DNA from: JBDHWI01 sp964590135
Lineage (GTDB): Bacteria; Chloroflexota; Anaerolineae; J036; Brachytrichaceae
Length of the DNA stretch: 64,000 nt
Direction: 5' to 3'
Assembly (NCBI GenBank): GCA_964590135.1
Contig: CAZPVX010000021.1
Span: forward strand, 1-64,000
Shown: piece by piece, positions 16,591 to 25,008 of the stretch
How the letters are laid out: each line of letters starts with the position of its first letter
Numbering within the stretch: the stretch's first letter is position 1
Program-made: the position numbers and the translations under genes
The notes under the pieces: generated by a model
The model's input: the letters and a program-made list of their open reading frames with translations, nothing else
What the model was told of the DNA's origin: nothing
The model's database searches: none

Positions 16591-18714
16591 ATGATCTCTG
16601 CACACGATTTGTATGTCTCGCCACAGGGCAATGATGCGTGGACTGGCCGGCTGCCAGAGCCCAACGCAGAAAAGACTGATGGACCATTTTTAACGCTTGT
16701 GCGCGCGCGGGATGCCGTGCGCGAGATGAAGGCGGCGGCCAGTCTGCCGCCGGCGCTCACAGTCTGGCTGCGCGGCGGGCGCCACGAGCTGTCCAGCCCG
16801 GTCATATTTTTGCCCGAAGATTCAGCGCCGGTGACGTATGCCAGTTACGCAGGCGAGCGAGCGACGTTGAGCGGCGGAGTTCGTGTCGCTGGTTGGCGTG
16901 AAGAGAATCGCAATGGCAAAACGGTGTGGACGGCTGACGTGAGCGGGTTGCGCTACTTCCGCCAACTGTTCGTGAATGGCGAGCGCCGGCATCGCGCGCG
17001 CCTGCCCAAGGTCAACATCAACGGCGCGCGCAACGGCGGCAATGAAACGTTTTATCGCATGGAGAGCGTGCCAGGAATCACCTTCGCAGCGAAGCTGTTC
17101 GATGGCACGGATGCCTTCATCGCTGCGCCCGGTCACATCCAGAAATGGAAATATCTGCATGATGCAGAGGTGGTTGTCCTGCATTACTGGATCGAAGAGC
17201 GCATGCCGATTGCGTCCTTCGATGAAGACACGCGGCAGGTGACGAGCACGCGCCGCAGTATGTTCTCACTCAAGGATGACTCTGCCGGACGCTGGGCCAA
17301 GTATTACGTCGACAACGTCTTCGAGGCGCTCAGTGAGCCAGGAGAGTGGTTTCTGGAGCGTGGCGTCGCAGCGAACGGCAAGCCGGCGCTGCGGCTGCAC
17401 TATATCCCCATGTCGGGCGAGACGCCTGACAATGTGGAAGTCATCGCGCCGCAGATCGATCAGTTCATTCTGGTGAAGGGCGAGCCGGATGCGCATCGGC
17501 TGGTGCAATTTCTGCGTTTCAAAGATGTGGTGTTTGAGCACGCCGACTGGCATCAACCTGCCGGCGGCGATGACCCCAATGGACAAAGCCCCGCCGGCGT
17601 GGACTTTGCAGCGGCAGCGCAGGCTGCCTATCACGTGCCGGGCGTGATTGTCTTCGAGGGCGCGCAGCACTGCGTGCTTGAGGGCTGCACGATCCAGCAT
17701 GTGGGCTGGTATGGCGTGGAGATTGGGGATGGTTGCAGGGGCATCCGAATCGCCGGCAACAATCTGTTCGATCTTGGCGCCGGCGGGATCAAGATCAATG
17801 GAGCAGATGTAGCCGGCGCTGCTGCAAGGCGAAGCGGCAACAATCACATCGTCGACAACCACATTCACAAGGGCGGCCGCGTGTTTCACAGCGGCATCGG
17901 CGTGCTGTCGCGCCATGCGCACGGCAACGTCATTGCGCACAACCACATCCATGATTTCTTTTACAGCGGCATCTCCTGCGGCTGGGTGTGGGGCTATGCA
18001 GAGAGCGTATCGCACAGCAACTGCATCGAAAAGAATCACATCCACGATCTTGGGCATGGCTGGCTGAGCGACATGGGCGGCGTTTACATGCTGGGCACGC
18101 AGCCGGATACGATTGTGCGCAACAACCTGATCCATGATGTCGAAAAGGCGAACTACGGCGGCTGGGGCCTGTATACCGACGAGGGCAGTTCCTGCATCGT
18201 GCTGGAGAACAACGTGGTCTACAACACCAACAGCCAGCTTTTTCACCAGCATTACGGCCACGAGAACGTCGTGCGCAACAACATCTTCGCCTTCGGCGAT
18301 GAGGCCGGCGTTGCCATCAGCCGCGTGGATGCGCGCCTGGCGCTGACGTTCGAGCGCAACATCCTGATTACACGTGACGCGCCGCTGTTCACCGGCGGCT
18401 ATGGCAATGACTTCAGCTCGCACTGCATCATCAGCGATTTGAATGTGTATTGGAGCACCGGTGACCCAAGCCTGACGATTGGCCGGCGCTCGCAAGGCGG
18501 GCGATCTGTGCAGGGAATGATGACCTTTGACGAATGGCGCGCATTGGGTCGCGATGCGCATTCAGTGGTGGCCGATCCGAAGCTGGCTTCATTGGATCCA
18601 GCGCGCTTCGACTGGACATTGGCCAGCGACTCGCCGGCGTGGGCGCTTGGGTTTCGCGCCATCGACTTGAGGGATGTAGGGCCACGGCTGAAGGATACGA
18701 CTTCGCGCGAGTGA
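16591..18714 (+). CDS. Right-handed parallel beta-helix glycoside hydrolase, GH141-like
   Basis: 707 residues starting MISAHDLYVSPQGNDAWTG, without a signal peptide. The opening YVSPQGNDAW...GPFLTLVRARDAVR is typical of proteins grouped in GH141, a family that includes an alpha-L-fucosidase from Bacteroides and a xylanase. The C-terminal two thirds show beta-helix coils rich in N, H and I (GIRIAGNNLFDLGAGGIKI, GNVIAHNHIHDFFYSGISC, NNLIHDVEKANYGGWGLYTD). Catalytic residues cannot be assigned from sequence alone. It follows the GH29-like gene by 25 bp and probably acts on the same oligosaccharide inside the cell. A pectinase-like role is the alternative. Confidence 0.75.
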   Translation: MISAHDLYVSPQGNDAWTGRLPEPNAEKTDGPFLTLVRARDAVREMKAAASLPPALTVWLRGGRHELSSPVIFLPEDSAPVTYASYAGERATLSGGVRVAGWREENRNGKTVWTADVSGLRYFRQLFVNGERRHRARLPKVNINGARNGGNETFYRMESVPGITFAAKLFDGTDAFIAAPGHIQKWKYLHDAEVVVLHYWIEERMPIASFDEDTRQVTSTRRSMFSLKDDSAGRWAKYYVDNVFEALSEPGEWFLERGVAANGKPALRLHYIPMSGETPDNVEVIAPQIDQFILVKGEPDAHRLVQFLRFKDVVFEHADWHQPAGGDDPNGQSPAGVDFAAAAQAAYHVPGVIVFEGAQHCVLEGCTIQHVGWYGVEIGDGCRGIRIAGNNLFDLGAGGIKINGADVAGAAARRSGNNHIVDNHIHKGGRVFHSGIGVLSRHAHGNVIAHNHIHDFFYSGISCGWVWGYAESVSHSNCIEKNHIHDLGHGWLSDMGGVYMLGTQPDTIVRNNLIHDVEKANYGGWGLYTDEGSSCIVLENNVVYNTNSQLFHQHYGHENVVRNNIFAFGDEAGVAISRVDARLALTFERNILITRDAPLFTGGYGNDFSSHCIISDLNVYWSTGDPSLTIGRRSQGGRSVQGMMTFDEWRALGRDAHSVVADPKLASLDPARFDWTLASDSPAWALGFRAIDLRDVGPRLKDTTSRE

Positions 18715-18750
18715 GCAAGTGATGCCCAGCAGCGTGAAGGCGTTGGGTGT

Positions 18751-18782
18751 TGCCTGGATGCCCGCTTTCGCGGGAATGACGG
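18751..18782. repeat. REP-like palindrome of the CCCGCTTTCGCGGG type
   Basis: The sequence contains CCCGC-TTTC-GCGGG in the context CCTGGATG...GGAATGACGG. This is the widespread intergenic palindrome that in translation gives the spurious peptide VIPAKAGIQ. It sits in the 185-bp gap after the GH141-like gene and may act as a transcript-end or gyrase/IHF-type site. One copy is seen in the window. Confidence 0.6.
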
Positions 18783-18899
18783 ACACAAACCTGATGAAAC
18801 GGCACTTCCTCAGCCGGCTGCCAAATGCCTTCCTGTTGCGTAGTTGGGATTTGTCGTCTAGAAAATGCCCATCTGCGCGATTATCTGGAGGCGTTTGCA

Positions 18900-20129
18900 A
18901 TGGCAACAGTTACCTTTTTTGCACCTGATACGGATGCGTTTGTTGACAGCGTGGCCCGGCACGTCAAGGAATACGAGCAGGCAAGCGGTGATGCGATCAA
19001 TCTTCGCATCGTGCCGAGCGATCTGTACTTCTCAAATCAGATTCACGCCTTTCTGACGGGTGAAGATGCTGCTGATGTATTCATGTCTGGTCCGGTGCTG
19101 CTGTGGGAGCACGTCGGCGCCGGCTTCGTCGAGCCTCTGGATGGATATTTGGCGCAAGCCTCTCGCGACTACGCTAGCGACGATTTCATCCCGGGCTTGC
19201 TCGCAGTGAATCGATGGACCGGCCGGTTTGGCGACCCGCTGGGCAAAGGCCCGCTGCTAGAAATTCCGGTCAATTGCGAGTCGTACAACCTGGCCTATGT
19301 GCCCGAGATTTTGCAGCGGTTTAGCGTTCAGGCGCCGCAATCGTGGGATGAATATTTCGCCGCGGCGGCGTGTATTGTTGCGGCTTCGGACGGTGCGGTG
19401 CGGGGTTTTGCCCAGCGCGGTATCGACGTGTGGCACACGATGTACACCGGCTATGCCACACAGTTCTGGTCATACGGCGCGTGTGATTTTGACGCAGCAG
19501 GCAAGTGCGCAATTGCTTCGCCCGAGGGAGTGCGCGCGACAGAAGATTTTGTTGCTGCGCTGCGCACAAGCGGGCCGGTCGACTGGCTCAATCAACGTTG
19601 GTATGAGCTGGCGCTCGACTTTGGGCATGGCAAATACGGCTTGATCGTTGACTCGGATCACTATGTGGCGCTGTTCGAAGACGCCAAAATATCGGATCAC
19701 GCCGGCCGCATCGCCTATGCCCCGCCGCCGCGCGGCCCCGCCGGCGAGTCCCGCCCCAACCAGTGGACATGGTCGATGGCGATGAATGCGCATGCCCGCA
19801 ATAAACGGGCAGCCTGGCATTTCATGGAATGGGCTACGGGCAAAACCTTTTTATTGAGATCGGCCTTCGAAGGCAATATGAATCCGACCCGCCGAAGCGT
19901 ATGGGATGCGCCAGAATTTATTGCGCATGCCCGTCAGTGGGACGGCTTCTATGATGTTTCGCGCCAGTTGGCAGAATCGACGGGCACTGTGCTTGTCACG
20001 CCGGCTACAAACTATCTTGCGTTGGCGACACGCTGGGTGGGCGCGCTGCGCGAGACATATCGCGGTGACACGACAGCGCAGATCGCGCTGGCCCAAGCAG
20101 CGCGCGATATTGATGCGATGGTGCGCTGA
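18900..20129 (+). CDS. Solute-binding-protein family protein without a signal peptide
   Basis: 409 residues resembling ABC sugar-binding proteins (SBP type 1/8): a LTGEDAADVFMSGPVLLWE segment, VNCESYNLAYVPEILQRF, and the C-terminal AWHFMEWATGK...NPTRRSVWD typical of this fold. The start at 18900 is fixed by GGAGG at 18887-18891 with 8-nt spacing. The protein begins MATVTFFAPDTDAF with the first strand of the fold, and neither this start nor upstream in-frame codons give a signal peptide or lipobox. It is therefore probably cytoplasmic. It could be a sugar sensor, a binding protein that lost its export signal, or a protein exported by another route. Confidence 0.78.
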   Translation: MATVTFFAPDTDAFVDSVARHVKEYEQASGDAINLRIVPSDLYFSNQIHAFLTGEDAADVFMSGPVLLWEHVGAGFVEPLDGYLAQASRDYASDDFIPGLLAVNRWTGRFGDPLGKGPLLEIPVNCESYNLAYVPEILQRFSVQAPQSWDEYFAAAACIVAASDGAVRGFAQRGIDVWHTMYTGYATQFWSYGACDFDAAGKCAIASPEGVRATEDFVAALRTSGPVDWLNQRWYELALDFGHGKYGLIVDSDHYVALFEDAKISDHAGRIAYAPPPRGPAGESRPNQWTWSMAMNAHARNKRAAWHFMEWATGKTFLLRSAFEGNMNPTRRSVWDAPEFIAHARQWDGFYDVSRQLAESTGTVLVTPATNYLALATRWVGALRETYRGDTTAQIALAQAARDIDAMVR

Positions 20130-20169
20130 ACTGCGCAACAACTGCCGCGCATGTGCCACAATGCATGCC

Positions 20170-21027
20170 ATGCGCGACGAGACACTCACCCTCAAACAGA
20201 TCGAGTCGCTGCGCAACGAGCGGTATCGCCGCCGGCGCGATTTGCGCTTGACCGATGAAAACGCCATTCGCCGCTTTGTCGACGAAGCCGGCGTGTGCCT
20301 GCTCTTCTCTGCGCAGGGCGTTGAGATGCCGAATGTGTATCAGGCGGTCGCCGGCTTTGCCAAGCACATGACGGCCAAACACAACGACCCGGTTATCTCG
20401 CTGACATGGGGCGCGAAGGATCGTTCGCTCAATCGACGCTGGTGGTATTACGGCAAGCTGCTCAAGGGCAAGGCCACGCTGGTCTCACTCGACCTGTTCC
20501 CCAGTTTCTATGCGCTGAGTGAGAACTTTGGCGATGATGAGGACTACCTGCTGGAGTATGAGGCCGGCACGCTCAGCAACGATGCGAAGAACATCTACGA
20601 GGCGCTTCTGCGGCATGGGCCGCTGCACGCGATCGAGCTCAAGCGCAAATCGAACCTGTATGGCGACGCGTTGAAGGCGAAATTTGACAAGGCGCTGAAT
20701 GAGTTGCAGGCCGGCTTGAAGGTGCTGCCGACCGGCGTGGCCGAAGCCGGCGCATGGCGCTACGCCTTCATCTACGACATCGTCTCGCGCTGGCTGCCAG
20801 AGCAAACGAAGGCCGCGCAGGGCATCTCGCGCGGTGAAGCGCGTGTCAACATCCTCTCGCGCCATCTGCGCAATGTCGTCATGGCCGACGCAAAAACGCT
20901 TGCGCGCATTTTTGGTTGGAAGGCCGCTGAGGTTGACGCCGCATTGAAGCAGTTGGCCGAGCGCGGCGAGATATCGCTGCAGCAACAGGTGAAGGGTGTG
21001 AAGGGCGATGTGGTAATTTCAACATGA
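20170..21027 (+). CDS. AlkZ-related winged-helix DNA-binding protein
   Basis: About 285 residues. The N-terminal LTLKQIESLRNERYRRRRDL, the WWYYGKLLKGKATLVSLDL segment and the winged-helix-like middle (LLRHGPLHAIELKRKSNLYG) match a family annotated as AlkZ-related proteins. The founding AlkZ/AlkX proteins unhook alkylated DNA, but I cannot see the catalytic QxQ/QxD motif of true AlkZ, so glycosylase activity is not claimed. The start may be 20161 or 20170; the latter is 7 nt after a weak -10-like CACAAT. It has no evident link to sugar metabolism despite lying between the binding protein and the isomerase gene. Confidence 0.7.
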   Translation: MRDETLTLKQIESLRNERYRRRRDLRLTDENAIRRFVDEAGVCLLFSAQGVEMPNVYQAVAGFAKHMTAKHNDPVISLTWGAKDRSLNRRWWYYGKLLKGKATLVSLDLFPSFYALSENFGDDEDYLLEYEAGTLSNDAKNIYEALLRHGPLHAIELKRKSNLYGDALKAKFDKALNELQAGLKVLPTGVAEAGAWRYAFIYDIVSRWLPEQTKAAQGISRGEARVNILSRHLRNVVMADAKTLARIFGWKAAEVDAALKQLAERGEISLQQQVKGVKGDVVIST

Positions 21028-21159
21028 TGCTGGCATGCCTGCTGGGTGTCTCTGCAGCGGATGCCAATTTTATTTGCCGGCCTACAATGAAAACATCGGC
21101 AGTGTGAAACTGGTTCTGTTGCGCATCTACCCTGGTGCGTTCACAGCGTCTTGCCAAAC

Positions 21160-22812
21160 ATGGATACCTATCAACTTCCCAAGCTCGAAACGCCGGCGCC
21201 CGCCGGCCCAAACGAAGTGGTGCTGGTCGCCAGCGGCGATCTGCGCGATTCCGCCAACAAGATGTGCTGGCCGGCGCAGCACGCCATGGAGCAGCAACTG
21301 ATCGCCGCGCTGGCCGAAGAGGGCTACACCGTGCGGCGCGGCCATCCCTACGATCCAGAATTGCAGCACGGCTTTATCTGGAACCAGCGCATGGGCATGG
21401 ATGTGTTCCAGCACATTCACCCTGATGCGCCGCTGATTGTGGCCGAGGCGGTGTGGCAATACAGCCACCACGTGCTGGCCGGCCTGCGTGACCATCGCGG
21501 CCCCATCCTCACGGTTGCCAATTGGAGCGGCGAATGGCCCGGACTGGTCGGCATGTTGAACCTGAACGGCTCGCTGACCAAGATGGGCGTGAAATTCTCC
21601 ACCCTGTGGAGCGAAGATTTCAAGGATGACTTCTTCCGCAAGGGATTGCGACAGTGGCTGCGCGAGGGCAAGGTCACGCACGACGCGAGTCACGTGCACG
21701 ATTTGGATCTTTCAAAATTGCCGGCTGCTGAGCGCGCGCTGGGTGAAGCGCTGGCGCAGCAGATCAAGCGCGACAAGGTAATCATCGGCATCTTTGATGA
21801 AGGATGCATGGGCATGTACAACGCCATCATCGACGATGAGTTGCTCAACGCATGCGGCGTCTACAAGGAGCGCCTCAGCCAGTCGGCGCTGGTGGCGGCG
21901 ATGCGCGAGGTGAGCGACGACGAAGCGAATGAGGCGCGGGCGTGGCTCGATGCGCGCGGGATGCGCTTCGTCACCGGCAGCGACCCGGCAACCGAGTTGA
22001 CCAACGATCAGATCCGCGATCAGCTCAAGATGTACATCGCAGCTGCACGCATCGCGAAGGATTTCAGTTGCGCGGCGATCGGCATCCAGTATCAGCAGGG
22101 GCTGAAGGACATGGCGCCGGCGTCTGATCTCGCCGAAGGCTTGCTCAACAACGTCGAGCGGCCGCCGGTGAAGGACAGCAGTGGCGCGGAGCTATACGCC
22201 GGCCAGGCGTTGCCGCACTTCAATGAGGTCGATGAGGGCGCAGCGATTGACGCCGTGGCAACCAATCGGGTGTGGACGGCGATGGGCTTTGACCCGGCCA
22301 CCACGCTGCATGATGTACGCTGGGGTCAGCACTACAAAGGCGAGGGCGTGGATGATTTCGTCTGGGTGTTCGAGATTTCGGGTGCAGCGCCGGCATCGCA
22401 CTTCATCGATGGCTACGCCGGCGCGCTGAGCGAGCGCCAGCCGCCGATGTATTTCCGGCTCGGTGGCGGCACGCTGAAGGGCATCAGCAAACCCGGCGAG
22501 ATCGTGTGGAGCCGCGTGTATGTGATGGATGGCGCGTTGCACTGCGACATGGGCCGCGCCACCGTGGTGGCGTTGCCGCGCGAGGAGACCGAGCGCCGCT
22601 GGCAGTCCACCACGCCGCAGTGGCCGATCATGCATGCGGTGCTGCACGGCGTTTCGCGCGACCAGATGATGGCGCGGCACAAGGCCAATCACCTTAACGT
22701 GGCCTATGCGCCCAGCGCCGAGCAGGCAGACAAGGCGCTTGCGGCGAAGGCAGCCATGCTGCACGCCATGGGGATCGCTGTGCACCTGTGCGGCGTCGAG
22801 ATAATGTCGTGA
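21160..22812 (+). CDS. L-fucose isomerase family protein
   Basis: 550 residues related to the fucose/arabinose isomerase superfamily (COG2407), which interconvert aldoses and ketoses with Mn2+. Informative stretches are VANWSGEWPGLVGMLNLNGS, VIIGIFDEGCMGMYNAIIDD with a candidate metal-binding acid, FSCAAIGIQYQQGLKDMAPA, and RHKANHLNVAYA near the C-terminus, which carries the conserved histidine region of this group. The true substrate (L-fucose, D-arabinose or a related sugar) is not certain. The start is the ATG at 21160; an in-frame TTG at 21151 is an alternative. It fits as the first intracellular step after fucose release by the GH29/GH141-like enzymes. Confidence 0.78.
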   Translation: MDTYQLPKLETPAPAGPNEVVLVASGDLRDSANKMCWPAQHAMEQQLIAALAEEGYTVRRGHPYDPELQHGFIWNQRMGMDVFQHIHPDAPLIVAEAVWQYSHHVLAGLRDHRGPILTVANWSGEWPGLVGMLNLNGSLTKMGVKFSTLWSEDFKDDFFRKGLRQWLREGKVTHDASHVHDLDLSKLPAAERALGEALAQQIKRDKVIIGIFDEGCMGMYNAIIDDELLNACGVYKERLSQSALVAAMREVSDDEANEARAWLDARGMRFVTGSDPATELTNDQIRDQLKMYIAAARIAKDFSCAAIGIQYQQGLKDMAPASDLAEGLLNNVERPPVKDSSGAELYAGQALPHFNEVDEGAAIDAVATNRVWTAMGFDPATTLHDVRWGQHYKGEGVDDFVWVFEISGAAPASHFIDGYAGALSERQPPMYFRLGGGTLKGISKPGEIVWSRVYVMDGALHCDMGRATVVALPREETERRWQSTTPQWPIMHAVLHGVSRDQMMARHKANHLNVAYAPSAEQADKALAAKAAMLHAMGIAVHLCGVEIMS

Positions 22813-23939
22813 GAGATTGCGCCTCGGTTTTCGTCCTGTGCGTCGCGCTGTCGCTGGCCGCGTGCGCGCGTGACGCCTCTTCCCCTCGGCCCTATCAGGT
22901 CGAGCGGGATGCGCCGTTCGTGCTCAAAGGCATCACAGACGTGACGGAAGTGGCGAAGCTCACGGGCGCGGATTCCATCAACAAGACAGACCGCTACGGT
23001 GTCGCCGGCACTGATCTGGGCTCGATGTTCAACATGGGCGACAGGACCTACTTTGTCTTTGGCGATACCTTTGGCCGCCGCCCGGCCGGCATGACGGGCG
23101 GCGGCGGTGAGCAATGGCGCTCGAATGTGATGGCTGTCTCGACTGATAGCAACCCATCCGACGGCATCACCTTCGACCGCTTCATCACCGACCCCTTCGG
23201 GCGCGCGCGCGAATTGATTCTCTCGCGCAAGCAAGATGGTGACGAGATCACCATCATCCCCACGCATGGGATCGCCGTCGGCTCGACCATGTATCTCTAC
23301 TTCATGTCGGTCAACCGATGGGGAGCGCCGGGCGTTTGGGAGGCCAACTACAGCGGCGTGTCACGCTCGACCGACGGCGGCGAAACCTGGGAAGTTCTGG
23401 AGGGGTTGCGCTGGGATGGCAAGAGCAACTTTGTCCAGGTCAGCCCGTTCAGGATCGAGAATGGCGACGGCAGCGCAGACATCTATTTCTGGGGCATCCC
23501 GGCCGGCAGGTTTGGCGGGGTCAAGCTGATGAAAGTTCCGGAGACAGAAATTGAGCAATTGAGCAGCTATCGCTACTTCGCCGGCACCGACAGCGCCGGC
23601 GCGCCGATCTGGTCTGCCGACGAGCGTGAAGCCGTTCTGGTGGTCGATGACACTGTCGGCGAGTTGTCGGTCGTTTGGAACAGTTACCTCAATCGCTGGC
23701 TCATGACCTACCTTGGCGCAGGGGCCAACGTTGTGATTCGCGAGGGCAAGCAGCCGTGGGGCCCGTGGGGAGAGCCGATCACAGTGATGAGCCAGGCTGC
23801 TTACCCCGGCCTCTACGGCCCGTACATGAATCCGAGATACGTCGAGCAAGGCGGGCAGACCATCTATTTCAGCCTCTCGCGCTGGGGGCCCTATGCGGTG
23901 TATTGGATGAAGGCGACACTGCAGAAAGATGGCCAATGA
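22788..23939 (+). CDS. DUF4185-family secreted lipoprotein
   Basis: 383 residues. The signal sequence ends in a lipobox (LSLAAC), so the protein is anchored outside the membrane. The body carries the DUF4185 hallmarks: TYFVFGDTFG, repeated GxxWEANYSGVSRSTDGGETW-type segments and YFSLSRWGPYAVYWMKA near the end, consistent with a five-bladed propeller related to GH43-like folds. The start is a GTG at 22788, which gives a basic n-region (MRRRD); a GTG at 22809 that overlaps the isomerase stop by four bases (GTGA) is an alternative. Possible extracellular glycan binding or hydrolysis is inferred from the neighbourhood only. Confidence 0.8.
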   Translation: MRRRDNVVRDCASVFVLCVALSLAACARDASSPRPYQVERDAPFVLKGITDVTEVAKLTGADSINKTDRYGVAGTDLGSMFNMGDRTYFVFGDTFGRRPAGMTGGGGEQWRSNVMAVSTDSNPSDGITFDRFITDPFGRARELILSRKQDGDEITIIPTHGIAVGSTMYLYFMSVNRWGAPGVWEANYSGVSRSTDGGETWEVLEGLRWDGKSNFVQVSPFRIENGDGSADIYFWGIPAGRFGGVKLMKVPETEIEQLSSYRYFAGTDSAGAPIWSADEREAVLVVDDTVGELSVVWNSYLNRWLMTYLGAGANVVIREGKQPWGPWGEPITVMSQAAYPGLYGPYMNPRYVEQGGQTIYFSLSRWGPYAVYWMKATLQKDGQ

Positions 23940-23999
23940 CGGCCAATGATGGCAGCCCGCAGCCCCAACAAGCAGATCCTCTGATTTGTCCGCTAGGCG

Positions 24000-24869
24000 C
24001 TATGGGCTGGCCCACCAGTCCTTGCGCGAGCGCGGGTCAAGGAATGGGCCTTGATCGCGCACGGCAATGGTGATGAATTCACCGTCGGCCTCGCCGATCT
24101 TTTGGGCGTTGCGCAGCGCCGGCAACTTGCCGGTGGCGCGTATGCCATTCACCAACTGCGCGCGATATAGCGCCACCAGGTCCGGATCGACGCAGAAGTT
24201 TGCGAGATACACCACATAGCCGGCGTCCACGCGGTCCTGGTCGCCATAGACCAGCGTGAGTTGCCGCTCGTCCGCATAGAGCACCATTGCATGGGTGCCG
24301 GCGGTGCTGTTGGTCGCGTTGCGGTCAGGGATGGAGATGGCCTCGCCTTTTGTCACGGCCATGTCAAGCACCGACACGGGCCAATCGTTGTTCGCGCCGC
24401 CGCGTGAACCGTAGGGTGGCGGCGCGCTTTCGTTCCAGTTCCAGTCGTGGCGCTGGTNNNNNNNNNNGTTCTTCACAAACTGCGGCACGCGGCTGGGCGA
24501 GAAGATGGCTTGAAATCTGGGCGGATCGCTATCGGTGTGCCCGTTGTAATCCACCAACGCAAGCGGCGCGCCTGACGCCGCCGGCGTGCTGGAGTAGCCA
24601 ATGATGGACAGGCGAAAGTCGGCGTTCTCGTCGGTCAAGCGGTTGCCTTTGTAATGGCCGCCCTGTACGCCAATCAGTTCAAACGTGGCGCTGGAGTTGA
24701 TGCTGCAAGAGCCGGCTTGTCTGCCCGGCCCGTTGACGACAATCGGCACAAAGGCGCGCGGTGATAGCGTGTCGGGAGATTGCGGGGCGGTGGTCTGCGC
24801 AAGCGCCGGCTGCATGAGCAGCGCGACTGCGATAGGGGCCGCCATCGCCGGCAGCAGTGGCTTCTTCAT
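24000..24869 (-). CDS. Secreted protein of unknown function, paralogue A (interrupted by assembly gap)
   Basis: About 289 residues, with an N gap at 24458-24467 inside the gene; the frame is kept on both sides. The start MKKPLLPAMAAPIAVALLMQ is a signal peptide ending near PALAQ. A short SPRAFVPIVVNGPG motif precedes the mature domain. The domain is shared with the next gene upstream (25009-26085): common strings include LVDYNG, DENAD-RLS, PPYG-RG-AN, NFCVDP-LVA-YRAQ and the terminal FLDPRSRKDWW. I do not recognise the family. An extracellular location is likely from the signal peptide. Confidence 0.75.
   Translation of the reverse strand: MKKPLLPAMAAPIAVALLMQPALAQTTAPQSPDTLSPRAFVPIVVNGPGRQAGSCSINSSATFELIGVQGGHYKGNRLTDENADFRLSIIGYSSTPAASGAPLALVDYNGHTDSDPPRFQAIFSPSRVPQFVKNXXXXQRHDWNWNESAPPPYGSRGGANNDWPVSVLDMAVTKGEAISIPDRNATNSTAGTHAMVLYADERQLTLVYGDQDRVDAGYVVYLANFCVDPDLVALYRAQLVNGIRATGKLPALRNAQKIGEADGEFITIAVRDQGPFLDPRSRKDWWASP
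24458..24467. other. Assembly gap (10 N)
   Basis: Ten N bases inside secreted paralogue A. The flanks align with paralogue B around the NRIPAITAVYQHFDW region, so only a few codons appear to be missing or arbitrary. Confidence 0.99.
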
Positions 24870-25008
24870 GCGCCTGTTGTAACAGCGATTGCAAGCTTGT
24901 TGCCCTACACCGGATATACAGCCAATCTGACAACTTCCTAACGCAGAACGAAGCACGGTGGAGCGCAAAACGAAGAGCGGGCGTAGTCCTGCGGCCTCAA
25001 TCCCCAGA

